Assembly: GCF_004364635.1 (NCBI RefSeq)
Contig: NZ_SOAX01000001.1
Location: 124,001-188,000, forward strand
Length of the DNA: 64,000 nt
DNA from: Halospina denitrificans
GTDB taxonomy: Bacteria; Pseudomonadota; Gammaproteobacteria; Pseudomonadales; Oleiphilaceae
Reading direction: 5' to 3'
Shown here: positions 55,004-63,652 of the stretch, in pieces
How positions within the stretch are numbered: the stretch's first letter is position 1
Layout of the letters: each line of letters begins with the position of its first letter
Position numbers and translations under genes: made by a program
The notes under the pieces: generated by a model
The model's database searches: none
The model's input: only the letters and a program-made list of their open reading frames with translations
Told to the model about the DNA's origin: nothing

Positions 55004-56299
55004 ATGAATACCAGACAGCGGCTCACACCGATTCTGGCTGTTTCATTGCTGAATGCGCCAGCCTGGGCCCAGCAGGGCAATAGCACGGAAGACACCAGTC
55101 CCCTCATTATCAACGGGAACCAGTTCAATCCCGCCATTTCAGTAATCCTCGATGGCATCTATGGCAATTTCAGCCGCAAGACCGACGCTCCTGCGGGTTT
55201 TGGCGAAGGTAATGAGGCCGAACACGGGGACCACGGCAATGAGGAACACGGTCATGGTGTCGAGGAGGGCTTCCAGCTCAGGGAAACCGAAGTGGCCATC
55301 TCCGGGTCCATTGATCCCTACCTGGATGCCAGCGTTACGGCTGCCATCGGTGACGAGGGCGTGGAACTCGAGGAAGCCTATGTACTGACCACGGCGCTGC
55401 CGGCGGGTTTCCGGATCAAGGCGGGTAAGTTTCTCAGTGACGTGGGTTACATCAATCGCCAGCATCCTCACAGCTGGGATTTCGTGGACCAGCCCTGGAT
55501 GCGGAAGTTCCTTTTCGGCGACGAAGGGCTGAATGAAACCGGTGTCCAGCTCGCCTGGGTCGCACCTACCGCCCAGTACACCCGGCTGGGGGTGGAGATT
55601 CTGGAAGGGGAAAACGAAGGCGTTGCCAACCAACTGGGTGACGTTGAACCTGGTCTGGAGGCCTCGACAGGCCCTCGGCTTGTAACCGCCTTTGCCACCT
55701 ATGCACCCAACCTCGGGTATGACCATGCCCTGCAGCTGGGAATCTCCGGTGGCTTTACCGATGCCTTCCAGCAGCGCCACGAACACGAGGGCAATGTGGA
55801 GATCCTTCAGGGGGACAGCTGGTTTGCCGGCGTGGATACCGTCTACAAGTACGACGCCCCGGGGCCCGGTGGGCGGGGCGACTTCAAGCTCCAAGCCGAA
55901 TACCTGATCCGCGCCCGGGACCTGGAATTCCAGGAGTTCACACCCAACAACGATCATTTCGACGCTGTTGGTACACCACAGACACTGCGGCCCAAGCAGG
56001 ACGGCGCCTATGTCCAGGGGCTCTACGCTATCGCTGGCCGCTGGGATGCCGGCCTGCGGCTGGATGCCATTGGGATGGCCAACAAGGTATTCGAAGGCAC
56101 GGAGCGGGAAGAGGCGGGCACCTCCTTCCGCTACACCGGGCAGCTCAGCTATTCGCCCACTGAATTCTCCCGCTTCCGGACGCAGCTTGCCTATCTGGAC
56201 CCGGATCAGGGTCATGCAGGAGGCCCTTCAGAAAATGCCTGGCAGTTCATGCTCCAGTATAACCTGAGCCTGGGTGCGCACGGGGCTCACCGGTTCTGA
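55004..56299 (+). CDS. Predicted outer-membrane beta-barrel with His-rich loop (zinc locus)
   Basis: A 431-aa exported protein. The signal peptide (LTPILAVSLLNAPAWAQ) is followed by a body of alternating beta strands and a C-terminal Phe (LSLGAHGAHRF), as in outer-membrane porins. Residues 73-85 (EHGDHGNEEHGHG) form a His/Glu/Asp-rich loop suited to catching zinc. It is first in a four-gene set with a ZnuA-like protein, an ABC ATPase and a permease, behind a Zur-like box. The inferred job is to bring zinc through the outer membrane. No TonB box or plug domain was seen. AAGGG precedes the ATG. Confidence 0.75.
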   Translation: MNTRQRLTPILAVSLLNAPAWAQQGNSTEDTSPLIINGNQFNPAISVILDGIYGNFSRKTDAPAGFGEGNEAEHGDHGNEEHGHGVEEGFQLRETEVAISGSIDPYLDASVTAAIGDEGVELEEAYVLTTALPAGFRIKAGKFLSDVGYINRQHPHSWDFVDQPWMRKFLFGDEGLNETGVQLAWVAPTAQYTRLGVEILEGENEGVANQLGDVEPGLEASTGPRLVTAFATYAPNLGYDHALQLGISGGFTDAFQQRHEHEGNVEILQGDSWFAGVDTVYKYDAPGPGGRGDFKLQAEYLIRARDLEFQEFTPNNDHFDAVGTPQTLRPKQDGAYVQGLYAIAGRWDAGLRLDAIGMANKVFEGTEREEAGTSFRYTGQLSYSPTEFSRFRTQLAYLDPDQGHAGGPSENAWQFMLQYNLSLGAHGAHRF

Positions 56300-56339
56300 A
56301 CGGAGTCAGCGGACAAGCAAACGGAAAACAGGAGTCAGC

Positions 56340-57218
56340 ATGAGAAAAAGCATCTTTACGCTTCTAGTGATCATCATGAGCCTTCCTGCTCAGGCGAAAC
56401 TCCAGGTCGTAGCCACCGCTCCCAACCTGGGCATGCTGGCCAGCGCGATTGGAGGCGAACATGTCGCAGTGGAGGTACTGGCACCTCCGGATCGGGACCT
56501 TCATTATCTGGAAGCGCGCCCAAGCATGATGGCGCAGCTGCGCAATGCGGATCTGGTGGTGTCCGTGGGCGCTGATCTGGAAGCAGGCTGGTTGCCCGTG
56601 GCAATACAGAATGCGGGCAATGCCGGTATACGCGGGGGCCAGCCCGGGTATTTTTCCGGCGCGCAGCATACGGACCTGATCCAGACGAATCAGGCCGCGG
56701 ACCGTTCCCAGGGTGATGTGCATACAAAGGGTAACCCACATTTCTACCTGGACCCGGTTCGGATGGCCGAAGTGGGTAACGCACTTGCGGATCGCCTCAG
56801 CGAGCTGGACCCGGGCAATGGGTCCGATTACCGCGCCCGTGCTCAGGGCTTCCAGTCCGAGGTTAATGCCCGGATGACGGAATGGCATGAAAGAACGGAG
56901 GATGCACCTGGCGTTCTGCTCTATCACAAGGATGCCGATTACCTGATGGAACGCCTCGATGTGACCATCCTTGGGTACCTGGAACCGCTTCCGGGCATCG
57001 CACCAACGGGGAAACACCTCTCCGGCCTGGTTCAGGATCTTAAGGGAAAGCAAGCTGTGGTACTCTACACCGACTTTCAGCCGTCCCGGGCCGCTGAATT
57101 CATTCAGAGGCAGTTGGGCTGGCCACACCATCAGCTGTCCAGCCAGGTGCAACCGGGCAGCGACCAGAAAGCCTATTTCGAGTTGATTGATCGTTGGGTT
57201 GAGGCTATCTCCCGTTGA
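56340..57218 (+). CDS. ZnuA/TroA-like periplasmic metal-binding protein
   Basis: A 292-aa cluster A-I solute-binding protein. A signal peptide (SIFTLLVIIMSLPAQA) is followed by ATAPNLGMLASAIGG. Likely metal ligands are H55 in DRDLHYLEARPS, H134 in GNPHFYLDPVRMAEV, H196 in LLYHKDADYL and D245 in LYTDFQPSR, matching the His-His-His-acid pattern of ZnuA. The long His-rich loop typical of gammaproteobacterial ZnuA is missing. GGAG precedes the ATG at 56340. Zinc is the expected ion because of the Zur-like box and the His-rich barrel; manganese cannot be excluded. Confidence 0.85.
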   Translation: MRKSIFTLLVIIMSLPAQAKLQVVATAPNLGMLASAIGGEHVAVEVLAPPDRDLHYLEARPSMMAQLRNADLVVSVGADLEAGWLPVAIQNAGNAGIRGGQPGYFSGAQHTDLIQTNQAADRSQGDVHTKGNPHFYLDPVRMAEVGNALADRLSELDPGNGSDYRARAQGFQSEVNARMTEWHERTEDAPGVLLYHKDADYLMERLDVTILGYLEPLPGIAPTGKHLSGLVQDLKGKQAVVLYTDFQPSRAAEFIQRQLGWPHHQLSSQVQPGSDQKAYFELIDRWVEAISR

Positions 57219-57793
57219 ACAGCGATACTCAAGCATTGACCCTGGCGCGCTTCAAATCGGTCTGCGCGGGCTATCGAAGGCCGATCGTCGGGCCAGTATC
57301 CTTTGAGATCATGCCCGGGGAGATCCTCGGCCTCTCCGGGCCCAACGGCGCTGGTAAATCTACCCTGCTCAAGGCACTGACCGGGGTAGCCAGGGTGTTT
57401 TCGGGGACCATTGAACGCAGGCCCGACCTTTCAGTAGCCCACCATCGTCAACGGCCTGAATTACCGCCGGAACTCCCCCTGAAGGGACGGGAACTGCTGG
57501 CTTTATTCAAAGTGGACCTGAGTGCTATGCCGTTGCTTCTTACGCCGCTCCTGGATAAACCCCTGTCAGAATTCAGCGGCGGTGAGTTTCAGTTTCTCCA
57601 GAGCTGTGCCTGCCTCGGAAGCAACAGCAACCTGGTGATTCTGGATGAACCGACCAATAACCTGGATGTCCAGGCCATTGAAGCGCTGTCCGGCCTCATG
57701 GATTGCGTTGGGTCGGACCGCAGTATCCTGCTGGTCAGCCATGAACAGAGTTTTCTTAGCAGGCACTGCACACGGCTGGTGGAGCTGGCCTGA
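57215..57793 (+). CDS. Short ABC transporter ATP-binding protein (zinc locus)
   Basis: A 192-aa ABC ATPase, shorter than normal ZnuC (about 240-250). Walker A GPNGAGKSTLL, signature FSGGEFQFLQ, Walker B LVILDEPTNN and H-loop LLVSHEQSF are intact, so it should hydrolyse ATP; the shortening is between Walker A and signature and at the C-terminus, where the His-rich tail of ZnuC is absent. The start is TTG overlapping the stop of the ZnuA-like gene; no upstream ATG exists in frame. The stop overlaps the permease ATG (TGATG). Confidence 0.85.
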   Translation: MNSDTQALTLARFKSVCAGYRRPIVGPVSFEIMPGEILGLSGPNGAGKSTLLKALTGVARVFSGTIERRPDLSVAHHRQRPELPPELPLKGRELLALFKVDLSAMPLLLTPLLDKPLSEFSGGEFQFLQSCACLGSNSNLVILDEPTNNLDVQAIEALSGLMDCVGSDRSILLVSHEQSFLSRHCTRLVELA

Positions 57794-58602
57794 TGGACGG
57801 GATCGATATAGCCACGCTTCGCGAACTGTTTATCCTGCCCTTTTTGACAGGACTGGTTCTGGCCGTATTGCTGCCATTGCTTGGTTGTTACCTGCGCCTG
57901 CGTGGTGAGTGGCTGGCAGCACTGGGTTTTTCACACATCGCCGCCGCCGGTAGTGTGCTTGGGCTGCCGCTGGGCCTACCTACAACGCTCACAGCTACAG
58001 TCGCCACCACCCTGGCAGCGCTTGCAAACGCCCTGATTGCACGTATGGGCAACAGCCAGTTTGCTCTGATGCTGGTACTGGGGTGGGCCGGAGCCCTGTT
58101 TCTGGCGGCAAACACCAACCAGGGAGAGGTAATCAGCGAGGGGCTGCTGCGCGGCCAGCTCTATTTCAGCACCGCCGGGCATCTGGTGGGAGCGCTGATT
58201 ACACTTGCGGGCTTTCTACTCAGTCTGCACTGGCTGAATCGACGGCTCCTGATACAGCGCTTTTTCCCGGATTACTATGCAGCCAATGGCCGGACCAATT
58301 GGCACCATGAACTTCTGTTCGTCGTACTTCTGGTGCCGGCTGTGGTACTGGGGACACTGGCAATCGGTGCGCTGCCCGCCTTTGCACTGTTCTTTGTGCC
58401 AGCCTGGGTAGCCTTCGGACTGGTCCGGAGCTGGAAACACGGGCTCTGGCTGTCAGCGATTATCGGGGCCAGCGTGTATCTGCTTGCATTCTTTATCGCA
58501 TTGCTGATGAACCAGCCTTTTGGCCCCTTACTTGCCCTGTTGCTGGCGTTGACGTCCGTGCTCCGGCTTGTCGGCCCCATCAAAGGGCAGAACAGTTACT
58601 GA
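57793..58602 (+). CDS. ABC-3 family metal transporter permease (zinc locus)
   Basis: A 269-aa membrane protein with about eight hydrophobic segments, of the same family as ZnuB. RLRGEWLAALGFSHIAAAGS matches the conserved ABC-3 loop. It is coupled to the ATPase by a TGATG overlap, so barrel, binding protein, ATPase and permease form a complete import route. It overlaps the convergent globin gene by 7 bases at its end. Confidence 0.87.
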   Translation: MDGIDIATLRELFILPFLTGLVLAVLLPLLGCYLRLRGEWLAALGFSHIAAAGSVLGLPLGLPTTLTATVATTLAALANALIARMGNSQFALMLVLGWAGALFLAANTNQGEVISEGLLRGQLYFSTAGHLVGALITLAGFLLSLHWLNRRLLIQRFFPDYYAANGRTNWHHELLFVVLLVPAVVLGTLAIGALPAFALFFVPAWVAFGLVRSWKHGLWLSAIIGASVYLLAFFIALLMNQPFGPLLALLLALTSVLRLVGPIKGQNSY

Positions 58603-59018
58603 ACAGTCTCATAGCTCTGTTTCATTGCCTCAATACCCGGCTTGAGGGTCTCTCTCCAGGCCATTTCAAGGCTGCGGTCAAACTCAGGATCGTGACGTGC
58701 CAGGGTCTCCATTAGCGCGTCGACCCAGACGGTGTACCAGGCGGGATCAACATCCATATTACTGCGATCATGAGTGCGTGCAAGATAGTCAATCTTGGCG
58801 CCCTGGGAACCACGCGCGTACATGATCAACCACATGAGCCCGGCACGAACAAGCCGGCGCTGTTCAGCCATATCGGTACTGGTGAACATGGCGCGGATTT
58901 CGCCGGATTTACTCATGAAGATATTGTAGAAGTCCTCGAAAAAGGCCTCATCATTGCAACACCGCCCATAGCTCTGGAAGGCTCTGTCCGTTGTTTCACG
59001 GGGTACTCGGTCATTCAT
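58596..59018 (-). CDS. Single-domain globin
   Basis: A 140-aa bacterial haem globin. The usual landmarks are present: CD1 Phe45 in AMFTSTDMAEQRRLV, a distal Gln53, and the proximal His83 in ARTHDRSNMDVDPAWYTVWV. No flavoprotein reductase or sensor domain is attached. Relatives bind oxygen or nitric oxide or act as sensors. AGGAGG precedes the ATG. It lies between the zinc locus and mnmE and overlaps the permease gene end; no functional link to zinc is visible. Confidence 0.8.
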   Translation of the reverse strand: MNDRVPRETTDRAFQSYGRCCNDEAFFEDFYNIFMSKSGEIRAMFTSTDMAEQRRLVRAGLMWLIMYARGSQGAKIDYLARTHDRSNMDVDPAWYTVWVDALMETLARHDPEFDRSLEMAWRETLKPGIEAMKQSYETVQ

Positions 59019-59113
59019 TCCAATCCTCCTGTGTGGCGTAACAGCCAGCCACGTGTATTAAAGCGCCGAGAGTATAAATCATTGCCGTAACAGGTGTAAG
59101 CCGTTCGATACAC

Positions 59114-60484
59114 TCACTTACCAATACAGAACGAACTGAAAATCTCCCCCAGAAGATCATCGGCAGTCATTGCGCCAGTGATCTCACCCAATGCGTCCTG
59201 GGCCTGGCGCAGATCCTCGGCCAGGAGCTCCCCGGCGCCATAATCGCGGAGCTGTTCCCGGCCCTGTATGACCAGATCCCGTGCGCGGTTGAGAGCATCA
59301 ATATGCCGGCGGCGCGCCATGAATCCGCCTTCCGAGGCGGTCTGGAACCCCATGCAGTCCTTGAGATGCTCACGCAGAATCGGGATGCCATCGCCGGTAT
59401 GCGCAGAAACCCCGATGATGGGCACCTCACAGGATTCGGAATAGCCCGGGGACTCACCACTCAGATCCGTCTTGCTCCGGATCACGGTTACAGGAACGCC
59501 TTCGGGAAGGCGCCGGTCCAGGCCCGTCTGGAGGCGATCCAGGTTCACCTCATCGGTAAGCGTGCTGTCGACAAGCAGCAGGATCCGGTCGGCCTGTTCG
59601 ATCTCCCGCCAGGCCCGCTCAATGCCGATCTGCTCCACCTCGTCACCGCTGTCCCTCAGGCCAGCCGTGTCGATAACGTGGACGGGCATACCGTCAATCT
59701 GGACCTGTTCGCGCAGGACATCCCGGGTCGTGCCTTCCACGGCGGTGACAATGGCGGTGTCCTCGCCGGATAGGGCGTTGAGCAGACTGGATTTACCCGC
59801 ATTGGGTCGCCCGGCGATCACAACCCGCATGCCCTCACGCAGCAGTGAGCCCTGCTGGGCCTCGGAGAGGGTATGGTCCAGCTGTTCCAGCAACCGAGCC
59901 AGGTCCTCGGCCACGTGACCATCGGCCAGGAAATCCACATCCTCATCCGGAAAATCGATGGCGCCTTCCACATAGATCCTGAGACGGGTCAGGGAATCGA
60001 TGAGTTGCTCAACCACCCGGGAGAAGGCCCCTTGGAGAGAACGCACAGCGCAGCGGGCCGCCTGTTCCGAACTGCTCTCAATCAGATCCGCGATAGCCTC
60101 AGCCTGGGCCAGATCCAGCTTATCGTTCAGAAAGGCCCTTTCCGAGAATTCGCCAGGACGGGCGAGACGGGCGCCCCGGTTGGTGGATACCTGCAGGAGC
60201 CGATCCATGATGACCGGGCCGCCATGACCCTGCAGTTCCAGAACGTGTTCACCGGTAAAGGAATGGGGCGCTGGGAAATAGAGGGCGATGCCCTCGTCGA
60301 TCACATTGCCGTCATCATCCAGGAAAGGCCCGTAATGCGCATGGCGCGGGCTGGGTTCATACCCCAGAAAGGCAAGTGCCAGGGAAGGGGCCAGGCGGCC
60401 GGAGATCCGGACGACACCGACACCACCGCGTCCCGGTGGTGTCGCCAGTGCCGCAATGGTGTCCTGATCGCCACCGTTGTCCAT
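59114..60484 (-). CDS. mnmE: MnmE (TrmE), tRNA modification GTPase
   Basis: Partner of MnmG in wobble uridine modification, 456 aa (E. coli 454). An N-terminal folate-binding domain ([20 protein letters not shown]) is followed by the GTPase with G1 [17 protein letters not shown]3 [13 protein letters not shown] and G4 RSKTD. The C-terminus is FCIGK with the catalytic Cys. It is 12 bases after yidC on the same strand. Confidence 0.97.
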   Translation of the reverse strand: MDNGGDQDTIAALATPPGRGGVGVVRISGRLAPSLALAFLGYEPSPRHAHYGPFLDDDGNVIDEGIALYFPAPHSFTGEHVLELQGHGGPVIMDRLLQVSTNRGARLARPGEFSERAFLNDKLDLAQAEAIADLIESSSEQAARCAVRSLQGAFSRVVEQLIDSLTRLRIYVEGAIDFPDEDVDFLADGHVAEDLARLLEQLDHTLSEAQQGSLLREGMRVVIAGRPNAGKSSLLNALSGEDTAIVTAVEGTTRDVLREQVQIDGMPVHVIDTAGLRDSGDEVEQIGIERAWREIEQADRILLLVDSTLTDEVNLDRLQTGLDRRLPEGVPVTVIRSKTDLSGESPGYSESCEVPIIGVSAHTGDGIPILREHLKDCMGFQTASEGGFMARRRHIDALNRARDLVIQGREQLRDYGAGELLAEDLRQAQDALGEITGAMTADDLLGEIFSSFCIGK

Positions 60485-60496
60485 GGGATCCGCAGC

Positions 60497-62221
60497 CTAG
60501 CTCTTGGCAGGCTTGGCCTGCTCTTTCTCGATCTGGCGGTAGATCCAGAACTGCTGCGCCATCGACAGGACGTTGTTGCTCAGCCAGTAGAGCACCAGGC
60601 CTGCCGGGAACCACAGGAAGAAGAAGGTGAACATGATCGGAAGGATCTTCATCACCTTGGCCTGGACCGGATCCGGCGGCGTCGGGTTCAGCTGCATCTG
60701 CAGGAACATGGAGCCGCCCATCAGGATCGGCAGGATGAAGTAGGGATCCATCACCGACAGGTCGTTGATCCACAGCATGAAGGGCGCATGGCGCAACTGC
60801 ACGCTTTCGAACAGAACCCAGTACAGGGAGATGAACACGGGCATCTGCACCAGTATGGGCAGGCAGCCCCCAAGGGGATTGATCTTCTCCTTCTTGTAGA
60901 GATTCATCATCTCCTGGGAGAGCTTCTGCTTGTCGTCCCCGTGGAGTTCCTTGATCCGCTGGAGTTCCGGCGCGACCCGGCGCATGTTCGCCATGGAGCG
61001 GTAACTGGTCGCAGAAAGCTTATAGAAGGCCAGCTTAACCACGACCGTCAGCAGGATGATGGCGACACCCCAGTTGCCAACGATGCTGTGGAACCAGTCC
61101 AGGATGTAGAACAGCGGCTGGGAGATGAAGAACAGCCAGCCGAAGTCCACGGTGCGGTCCAGATTGGGCGCGATACCCTGAAGCCGTTCAATAATCTTGG
61201 GCCCGAGATAGAGGCTGGAGGAAACCTCACCCTCACCGCCGGGCTCAACCGTTGTGGCCGGACTTACGAAGCCCATGACATTGAGGTTGCCCCGTTCCCG
61301 TTTCTGATACCGGTGGGTCGTCTCCTGGGGAGGTATCCAGGCGGTCATGAAATAGTGCTGGAGGAAGGCGATCCAGCCGCCCTCAACGGTCTTGTTGACC
61401 GGATACTCCTTAAGGTCACTGAAATCATATTTCGTATAAGGGTCGTCGGGTGTACTCAGAACCATGCCTAGAAACGCACGGACGCCAACGATGCGCTGAC
61501 CGGTTGGATCCTCGCTTTCATCCCGGACAATCTTGCCGGAGAAGTTGCCAGACCAGGGCTGGTCTGAATTATTGCGGATCTGATAACTGACCTTTACCTC
61601 ATAACGATCCCGTTCAAAACGGTAACGCTTGGTGATGACAACGCCATTATCCATTTCATGGTGCAGATCAACGACGAGTTCATCCTCACCTTCGCTCAGT
61701 TCATAACTCGAACTTTTCGCTTCGTAGACAGGGGCACCACCCGAGGCATCAGGGCCATCACGGCCGATCAGGCTGCTTTCCAGAATATAGGTCAGATCAG
61801 AGTCATTGCTGAGCAACTGAAGGGGTTCGTCGGATTTAAGCGTTCGCTTGTGCTCCGGCAACCAGGCCTGGGTGATCTGCCCGCCTTTCAGGTTGATGCG
61901 CAGATCCAGGACATCCGTTTCGACCCGGACAGTTTCAGTGTCATCACCGGGAACCTGAGTGCCATCCGTCTCCTCAGGGCCTGTCATCGCCTGGTCATCG
62001 GTGGAATCCCCGGATTCAGGCAGATCAAAATCCTCGGTGTCCGCGGTCGGCGGTTCGGCGCCATTGGCGTCCGCGGTATCACCATTGCTCGCTGGCGCCA
62101 TTTCTGTGGGCTGCTCGCGATCAGCGACCGGTTGCTGGCCATAGTCCTCGTTCCAGGCCATGACCAGGAGGTAGGCAACGATACCGAGACCAAGCCAGAT
62201 CGCAACTCGTGGGATATCCAT
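60497..62221 (-). CDS. yidC: YidC, membrane protein insertase
   Basis: Inserts and folds inner-membrane proteins alone or with SecYEG. It is 574 aa. An N-terminal membrane helix (RVAIWLGLGIVAYLLVMAWN) precedes a long periplasmic domain and the conserved C-terminal membrane core (WGVAIILLTVVVKLAFYKLS, LGGCLPILVQMPVFISLYWV, FILPILMGGSMFLQMQLNP). It starts 3 bases after the yidD stop. Confidence 0.97.
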   Translation of the reverse strand: MDIPRVAIWLGLGIVAYLLVMAWNEDYGQQPVADREQPTEMAPASNGDTADANGAEPPTADTEDFDLPESGDSTDDQAMTGPEETDGTQVPGDDTETVRVETDVLDLRINLKGGQITQAWLPEHKRTLKSDEPLQLLSNDSDLTYILESSLIGRDGPDASGGAPVYEAKSSSYELSEGEDELVVDLHHEMDNGVVITKRYRFERDRYEVKVSYQIRNNSDQPWSGNFSGKIVRDESEDPTGQRIVGVRAFLGMVLSTPDDPYTKYDFSDLKEYPVNKTVEGGWIAFLQHYFMTAWIPPQETTHRYQKRERGNLNVMGFVSPATTVEPGGEGEVSSSLYLGPKIIERLQGIAPNLDRTVDFGWLFFISQPLFYILDWFHSIVGNWGVAIILLTVVVKLAFYKLSATSYRSMANMRRVAPELQRIKELHGDDKQKLSQEMMNLYKKEKINPLGGCLPILVQMPVFISLYWVLFESVQLRHAPFMLWINDLSVMDPYFILPILMGGSMFLQMQLNPTPPDPVQAKVMKILPIMFTFFFLWFPAGLVLYWLSNNVLSMAQQFWIYRQIEKEQAKPAKS

Positions 62222-62224
62222 AGT

Positions 62225-62485
62225 TCATCGCATCCTGTTGCATGAATGGGTGCAGTGGGAGGCTTCATTGTCGGCCTCGGGCACCGGATCAAATCCGGAA
62301 GATCCCCAGGGATGACATTTACCCAGGCGTTTCAGGGCAAGCCAGCCACCCCGGATCGCGCCATGCTGCTCAATGGCAGTCAGAGCGTACTCGGAGCAGC
62401 TGGGAATATGACGACAGTGGGGGGCGAAGACAGGACTGATGCCATACTGGTAAACGCGAATAAGACAGAGCAAAAACCAACGCAT
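62225..62485 (-). CDS. yidD: YidD, membrane protein insertion efficiency factor
   Basis: An 86-aa small membrane-associated protein that helps Yid[19 protein letters not shown] is an amphipathic N-terminal helix, and [20 protein letters not shown] has the conserved Cys pattern. The start at 62485 is chosen by conservation; a longer frame overlaps rnpA. The order rpmH-rnpA-yidD-yidC-mnmE is conserved. Confidence 0.93.
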   Translation of the reverse strand: MRWFLLCLIRVYQYGISPVFAPHCRHIPSCSEYALTAIEQHGAIRGGWLALKRLGKCHPWGSSGFDPVPEADNEASHCTHSCNRMR

Positions 62486-62504
62486 GGCTGATATTCCCGC
62501 CGCT

Positions 62505-62885
62505 TCAGAGACTGGTTGAATCGACCTGATGACTGAGCTTACTCCAGAGTCGGTCCAGTTGCTGATAGAGCTGCTGATTATCAAGCGTTCCAATACCAGG
62601 CCGGGCCAGGACAATGACATCGAGACTGGGAATGTCATTCTGCCTGTGACGGAAGGATTCACGCACAAGACGTTTGATCCGGTTCCGGTCAACGGCGCGC
62701 TTGAGGTGTTTGCGCGCCACTATGATACCCAGCCTTGACTGGCTGGGTTCAGGTGCCCTGGTTTGTGTCGCCAGCATCAACAGGTGTCGATTTCCCGTCT
62801 TGAACTGTACATCACTGAAAACCTGGGTGTACGCGCGGCTGTTCAGCAGTCGCGCCTGACGTGGAAACCGGTTGTCGTGCGTCAA
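62505..62885 (-). CDS. rnpA: Ribonuclease P protein component
   Basis: Protein subunit that assists RNase P RNA in tRNA 5' maturation, 126 aa. [20 protein letters not shown] followed by RLVRESFR is the RNR signature. It begins 13 bases after the rpmH stop and belongs to the same transcript. Confidence 0.96.
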   Translation of the reverse strand: MTHDNRFPRQARLLNSRAYTQVFSDVQFKTGNRHLLMLATQTRAPEPSQSRLGIIVARKHLKRAVDRNRIKRLVRESFRHRQNDIPSLDVIVLARPGIGTLDNQQLYQQLDRLWSKLSHQVDSTSL

Positions 62886-62898
62886 TGATTACGGGGAA

Positions 62899-63033
62899 TC
62901 AGACGCTCAGACGCTTACGGCCCTTGGCGCGACGCCGGGCGATTACTTGCCGTCCATTCTGGGTGGCCATGCGGGCACGAAAGCCGTGAGCCCGTTTACG
63001 CTTGAGAACACTGGGCTGAAAGGTGCGTTTCAT
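62899..63033 (-). CDS. rpmH: Ribosomal protein L34
   Basis: A 44-aa, very basic ribosomal protein: it begins [20 protein letters not shown] and ends KGRKRLSV, identical in layout to other gammaproteobacterial L34. The ATG is the triplet at 63031-63033 on the - strand. It heads the rpmH-rnpA-yidD-yidC-mnmE unit and faces away from dnaA. Confidence 0.97.
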   Translation of the reverse strand: MKRTFQPSVLKRKRAHGFRARMATQNGRQVIARRRAKGRKRLSV

Positions 63034-63455
63034 CTTGATGGTCCTGTCAGAACTTGCATTTATCGGGTCATCACGGCCGGTTTCTCAAATCGTCCGGAGA
63101 AACGTTTGGCCGGGGAGCGGGATTCTATTCAATTTAGCGGATTGATTCAATGCCTGTCTGGCTTTTCCTGGGGTTTCCCAGCCGCAGTCATAATTACTAT
63201 CAGTTTTTATGTTTTAAGGAATAAAAAGACTGTTGTTATTACTATTAGGCAGGCGGTTTTCTGTGGATAGGCGGTTTTAATACTTTTTGATCAGTTGGAT
63301 ACGTAAAGCATGAACCTGTTGATAGCTGCGGGGAAAGCGGGTGATAAGCCAGGGAGTAAAACTTGATAAGCAGGGGTGACTGGAATCGGTCGATTTCATA
63401 CCAGGGTTATGCACCGGTTTGAAGATGGTCTGTGCACGGGGAACCCACATGGATC

Positions 63456-63464
63456 TGTGGATAA
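63456..63464 (-). promoter_or_regulatory. DnaA box
   Basis: TGTGGATAA on the + strand, the perfect complement of TTATCCACA, in the rpmH-dnaA region. Confidence 0.85.
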
Positions 63465-63545
63465 CTATTTGTGAAGCGTGCTGATTGTAATTTTGTGCAC
63501 CACTCTGTTTTTAAGTCTGTAAGATTCTGTGTGTAGGGATAAAAG

Positions 63546-63554
63546 TTATCCACA
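63546..63554 (+). promoter_or_regulatory. DnaA box
   Basis: Perfect TTATCCACA, about 100 bases before dnaA; it may also serve DnaA autoregulation. Confidence 0.85.
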
Positions 63555-63652
63555 TGGTGTTTATATCCTCGTTTTCGGGGCTTTCAAGGGGGGGCTTGCG
63601 GGGGTAGAATGTCCAGTCTTGCCCACCGGGTGTTTGGTTCAACAAGAATAAA

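Larger units (their letters stand above)
63034..63652. other. Probable chromosomal origin oriC (rpmH-dnaA intergenic region)
   Basis: 619 bases without a gene between divergent rpmH and dnaA, the usual oriC site in pseudomonads. It holds two perfect DnaA boxes (63456-63464 and 63546-63554) and two near matches, TGTGGATAG (63262-63270) and TTATGCACC (63407-63415). An AT-rich block at about 63189-63247 is suited to unwinding. Promoters of dnaA and rpmH must also lie here; no clear pair of hexamers was found. Confidence 0.8.

Noticed and set aside
58992-59007. parS-like sequence TGTTTCACGGGGTACT
   Set aside because: Left half matches the parS consensus TGTTTCACGTGAAACA perfectly, but the right half is poor and it lies in the globin coding start. 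About 12 of 16 bases match, not enough for a parS call.
52007-59113. Genomic island with integrase and attachment sites
   Set aside because: No integrase, transposase, tRNA or flanking direct repeat was seen at either edge.
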